Below, piece by piece: positions 6,201 through 7,105 of a stretch of 7,105 nt of DNA (the first letter of the stretch is position 1; each line of letters begins with the position of its first letter). Source of the stretch: Bacilli bacterium (lineage in GTDB: Bacteria > Bacillota_I > Bacilli_A > RF39 > UBA660); assembly GCA_022793565.1 (NCBI GenBank), contig JAAWDC010000032.1, forward strand, positions 1 through 7,105. The letters run 5' to 3'. A program made the translations under genes and the position numbers. The notes under the pieces are model-generated. The model was not told where the DNA came from. It made no database searches and worked only from the letters and a program-made list of their open reading frames with translations.

Positions 6201-6704
6201 GGAAGTGTTGCTAAATTTACATCAAAAGGCAAACAAGTAGCCAAAAAAGACCTGGCAAAAATTGCTCTAACATATTCTAATGTATATGTAGGAAGTATAG
6301 CCATGGGAGGGAATATGCAACATGCAATCACAGTGTTAAATGAAGCAGAAAAATATCAAGGACCATCGATTATATTTGCCTATGCCCCATGCATTGCCCA
6401 AGGAATTCTAACTGGAATGGAATCAACAATGGAAGAAGAAAAAAAGGCAATTGAAACAGGATATTATCCACTGTTCCATTACCATCCTGAAACAGGGATC
6501 TTTAAGTTAGATTCAAAGCCAGATTTTAGTAGATATTTTGAATTTGTTGCGGGTGAAGATAGATATCGAATGTTAAAAAAGATAAATCCAGAAAAGTATC
6601 GAGAACTCCTAGAACAAAATAAGATAAATGCTGAAGAAAGATATCGGTATTATGAATCCCTTCAAGAAAAGTCACTACAATCAAACAGTATAGAGGAAGA
6701 ATGA
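3255..6704 (+). CDS. nifJ: pyruvate:ferredoxin (flavodoxin) oxidoreductase
   Basis: This soluble 1149-residue enzyme oxidises pyruvate with CoA to acetyl-CoA and CO2 and reduces ferredoxin, the core step of anaerobic fermentation. The homodimeric single-chain form is complete. In order: domain I (about 1-250) with YPITPASPMAE at 26-36 and the thiamine-activating glutamate E62; domain II with AMGS at 273-276; the gamma-like domain III from about 413; an EKR-like linker at about 570-625; two 4Fe-4S motifs, C677/C680/C683/C687 and C734/C737/C740/C744; and the thiamine-pyrophosphate domain with GDGWAYDIG at 937-945 and DTEVYSNTGGQ at 965-975. The four ligands of the third cluster, C803, C806, C934 or nearby, and C1046, appear present, with CAGCGE at 803-808 and APC ending at C1046 the clear ones. 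There is no C-terminal domain VII extension. I chose ATG 3255 (AAGGA 10 bases upstream) because the protein then starts MTYRIMDGNEA as relatives do. An upstream in-frame TTG at 3222 overlaps the -10 box and precedes the likely transcription start. Confidence 0.96.
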   Translation: MTYRIMDGNEACTTISYQFTEVAGIYPITPASPMAELTDTWSGEDRLNYFGNPVRVVEMQSEAGAAGMVHGSLQAGCLTTTYTASQGLLLMIPNMYKIAGELLPGVIHVAARSIASHALSILGDHQDIYAARMTGFALLCSSSVQQVMDLTAIAHLAAIKGKVPFLHFFDGFRTSHELQKVRVIDTDQIQKLIDMDSLEEFRKKSLNPTHPVTRGTTQNDDIYFQSVEVRNKYYDELPDVVAEYMEEINKITGENYRPFNYYGDKNANRVIVAMGSVCETIKETIDALIENGEKVGLIEVHLYRPFSSKYFLEALPSTVEKIAVLDRTKESGSTGEPLYLDVISVLNQANKNIKVIGGRYGLSSKNTTPRDINGVYEFLTTEDCFHNFTIGIVDDVTNLSILPKEIKTKAASAEFLIYGYGSDGMVSACKDLMKITGNSSNAYVQGYFQYDSKKSGGVTKSHLRFSKNPIRSTYYVEHPTLVMCTKESYLSKFRMLDGIKKNGVFILATSKKKEEVSSILTNYDKKILIDRNIKFYIIDALKIAEEVGLKNKISSIMETILFKVGRIIDFDFAIHSIEKSLEKKFANKGGDVVSKNLDAVHKAVENLVEVSLTEVSLKEELSREDNNIFDVISSGRGDALKVSDFLPHVDGTYHPGLSRLEKRSIADHTPKFIKENCIQCNMCSFVCPHAVIRPFLLDEEEVKNAPESLKEDLLDANIKGYDYKFAIGVSLPDCTGCKLCVNICPGKKGKKALMMEDISELKKTKGEAYKYLFEQVSEKKVLPLTTVKGSQFAKPKFEFPGACAGCGETPYLRLLTQLFGDQLMIANATGCSSIYSGSLPTTAYSVPWANSLFEDNAEFGYGMAIADRTLKERICTLIEDNISKVTDDEIEIYTAYLDECNLENSKALYEVIDHSPIEELKELKDSVLKRSIWCVGGDGWAYDIGFSGIDHLMANNENINILVLDTEVYSNTGGQSSKSSKIGSVAKFTSKGKQVAKKDLAKIALTYSNVYVGSIAMGGNMQHAITVLNEAEKYQGPSIIFAYAPCIAQGILTGMESTMEEEKKAIETGYYPLFHYHPETGIFKLDSKPDFSRYFEFVAGEDRYRMLKKINPEKYRELLEQNKINAEERYRYYESLQEKSLQSNSIEEE

Positions 6705-6709
6705 AAATA

Positions 6710-6740
6710 AAAAGAGATATATCATCATAATATCTCTTTT
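6710..6740. terminator. bidirectional terminator between nifJ and the DUF4422 gene
   Basis: Bases 6710-6720 pair perfectly with 6730-6740 over 11 positions around a 9-base loop. On the plus strand the stem ends in T4 followed by C and T6 (6742-6747). On the minus strand it is followed by TATTTTC. It lies six bases after the nifJ stop. The minus-strand stop codon at 6725-6727 is within the loop, so one stem arm is coding sequence for the opposing gene. Confidence 0.87.
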
Positions 6741-7105
6741 CTTTTTTGTTTAATAATAGATTTGTCTAAATTATAGACTGGTAGCTCAATCGATTTTAAA
6801 TGTTGGTTTTTAAGTAACCATACTTGAAATAATCTCTCTGCCAAAAAACCGAATACTCTTTGTTGATATGGAATTCTTGAATCAACATCGATCTGTTTTT
6901 CTAATCTCTCCAATAAAGGAAAGAGAAAAGAACAATAATCGTTTAAAACAGATGCTCTCGTAATTAACATATTGTAAGGATGAAGATAAAGTGACGTTGA
7001 ATTCTTATCGAAAGACGGAAGATATTCTGGAGTCATAGTTCCTACAACTTCCCTACAAAGATCATAATCTGTTCCAATATGTGCTTTCTTATATTGGGAT
7101 TCGAC
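6725..7105 (-). CDS. DUF4422 domain-containing protein, C-terminal part (runs off the window)
   Basis: The minus-strand frame is open from the window edge to a TGA at 6725-6727, giving 126 visible residues. The first ATG inside the window (7034-7036) is not the start, because the frame upstream of it continues with family-like sequence (SQYKKAHIGTDYDLCREVV). DUF4422 hallmarks follow: TPEYLPSFDKN, LYLHPYNM, a YCSFLFPLLERLEKQIDV stretch and PYQQRVFGFLAERLFQVWL. The family occurs in capsule, LPS and other glycan gene clusters and is regarded as glycosyltransferase-like; its exact reaction is not established here. The missing N-terminus, which carries much of the domain, lies beyond position 7105, so whether the gene is intact cannot be judged. 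It converges on nifJ and shares its terminator. Confidence 0.88.
   Translation of the reverse strand, partial: VESQYKKAHIGTDYDLCREVVGTMTPEYLPSFDKNSTSLYLHPYNMLITRASVLNDYCSFLFPLLERLEKQIDVDSRIPYQQRVFGFLAERLFQVWLLKNQHLKSIELPVYNLDKSIIKQKRKEIL

Noticed and set aside
6725..7036. Reading the DUF4422 gene as a complete 103-residue protein from the ATG at 7036
   Set aside because: The frame stays open to the window edge with family-like sequence, so that ATG is an internal methionine and the gene is truncated by the window.

Overview
The window is AT-rich DNA read with the standard bacterial code (TGG for Trp, TGA used as a stop). It carries a pyruvate:ferredoxin oxidoreductase, an OLE-type large noncoding RNA with its membrane partner OapA, and cell-surface polysaccharide functions. 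Together these suggest an anaerobic, fermentative member of the Bacillota, possibly an uncultured gut-type Bacilli or Clostridia lineage. That placement is inference from gene content and composition.

Layout. Positions 2-55 hold the last 17 codons of an unidentified gene, closed by a strong terminator at 73-104. A sigma-A-type promoter (110-138) then starts a roughly 580-nt gene-free stretch with dense base-pairing potential, which I call an OLE RNA. Its two ends are perfectly complementary over 15 bp and are followed by a run of seven T. Nine bases after that run comes oapA (734-1324), a four-helix membrane protein with a very basic N-terminus. A weak terminator ends this unit, and the next promoter is partly built from that terminator's 3' arm.

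That promoter drives a two-gene operon: an unrecognised membrane-anchored coiled-coil protein (1528-2097) and a membrane-anchored NAGPA-type phosphodiester glycosidase (2108-3172). Both appear to face the outside of the cell. A terminator at 3185-3213 separates them from a complete nifJ-type pyruvate:ferredoxin oxidoreductase (3255-6704), which converts pyruvate to acetyl-CoA, CO2 and reduced ferredoxin. At the right edge, on the minus strand and converging on nifJ, lies the 3' end of a DUF4422 family gene, a family found in capsule and glycan loci. The two convergent genes share one hairpin terminator, and the DUF4422 stop codon lies in its loop.

The most notable content is the OLE RNA-OapA pair, a membrane-associated ribonucleoprotein system. 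Here it is a free-standing unit whose RNA-closing helix looks able to act as the terminator gating oapA. The remaining genes are independent units with no obvious mechanistic link to it.
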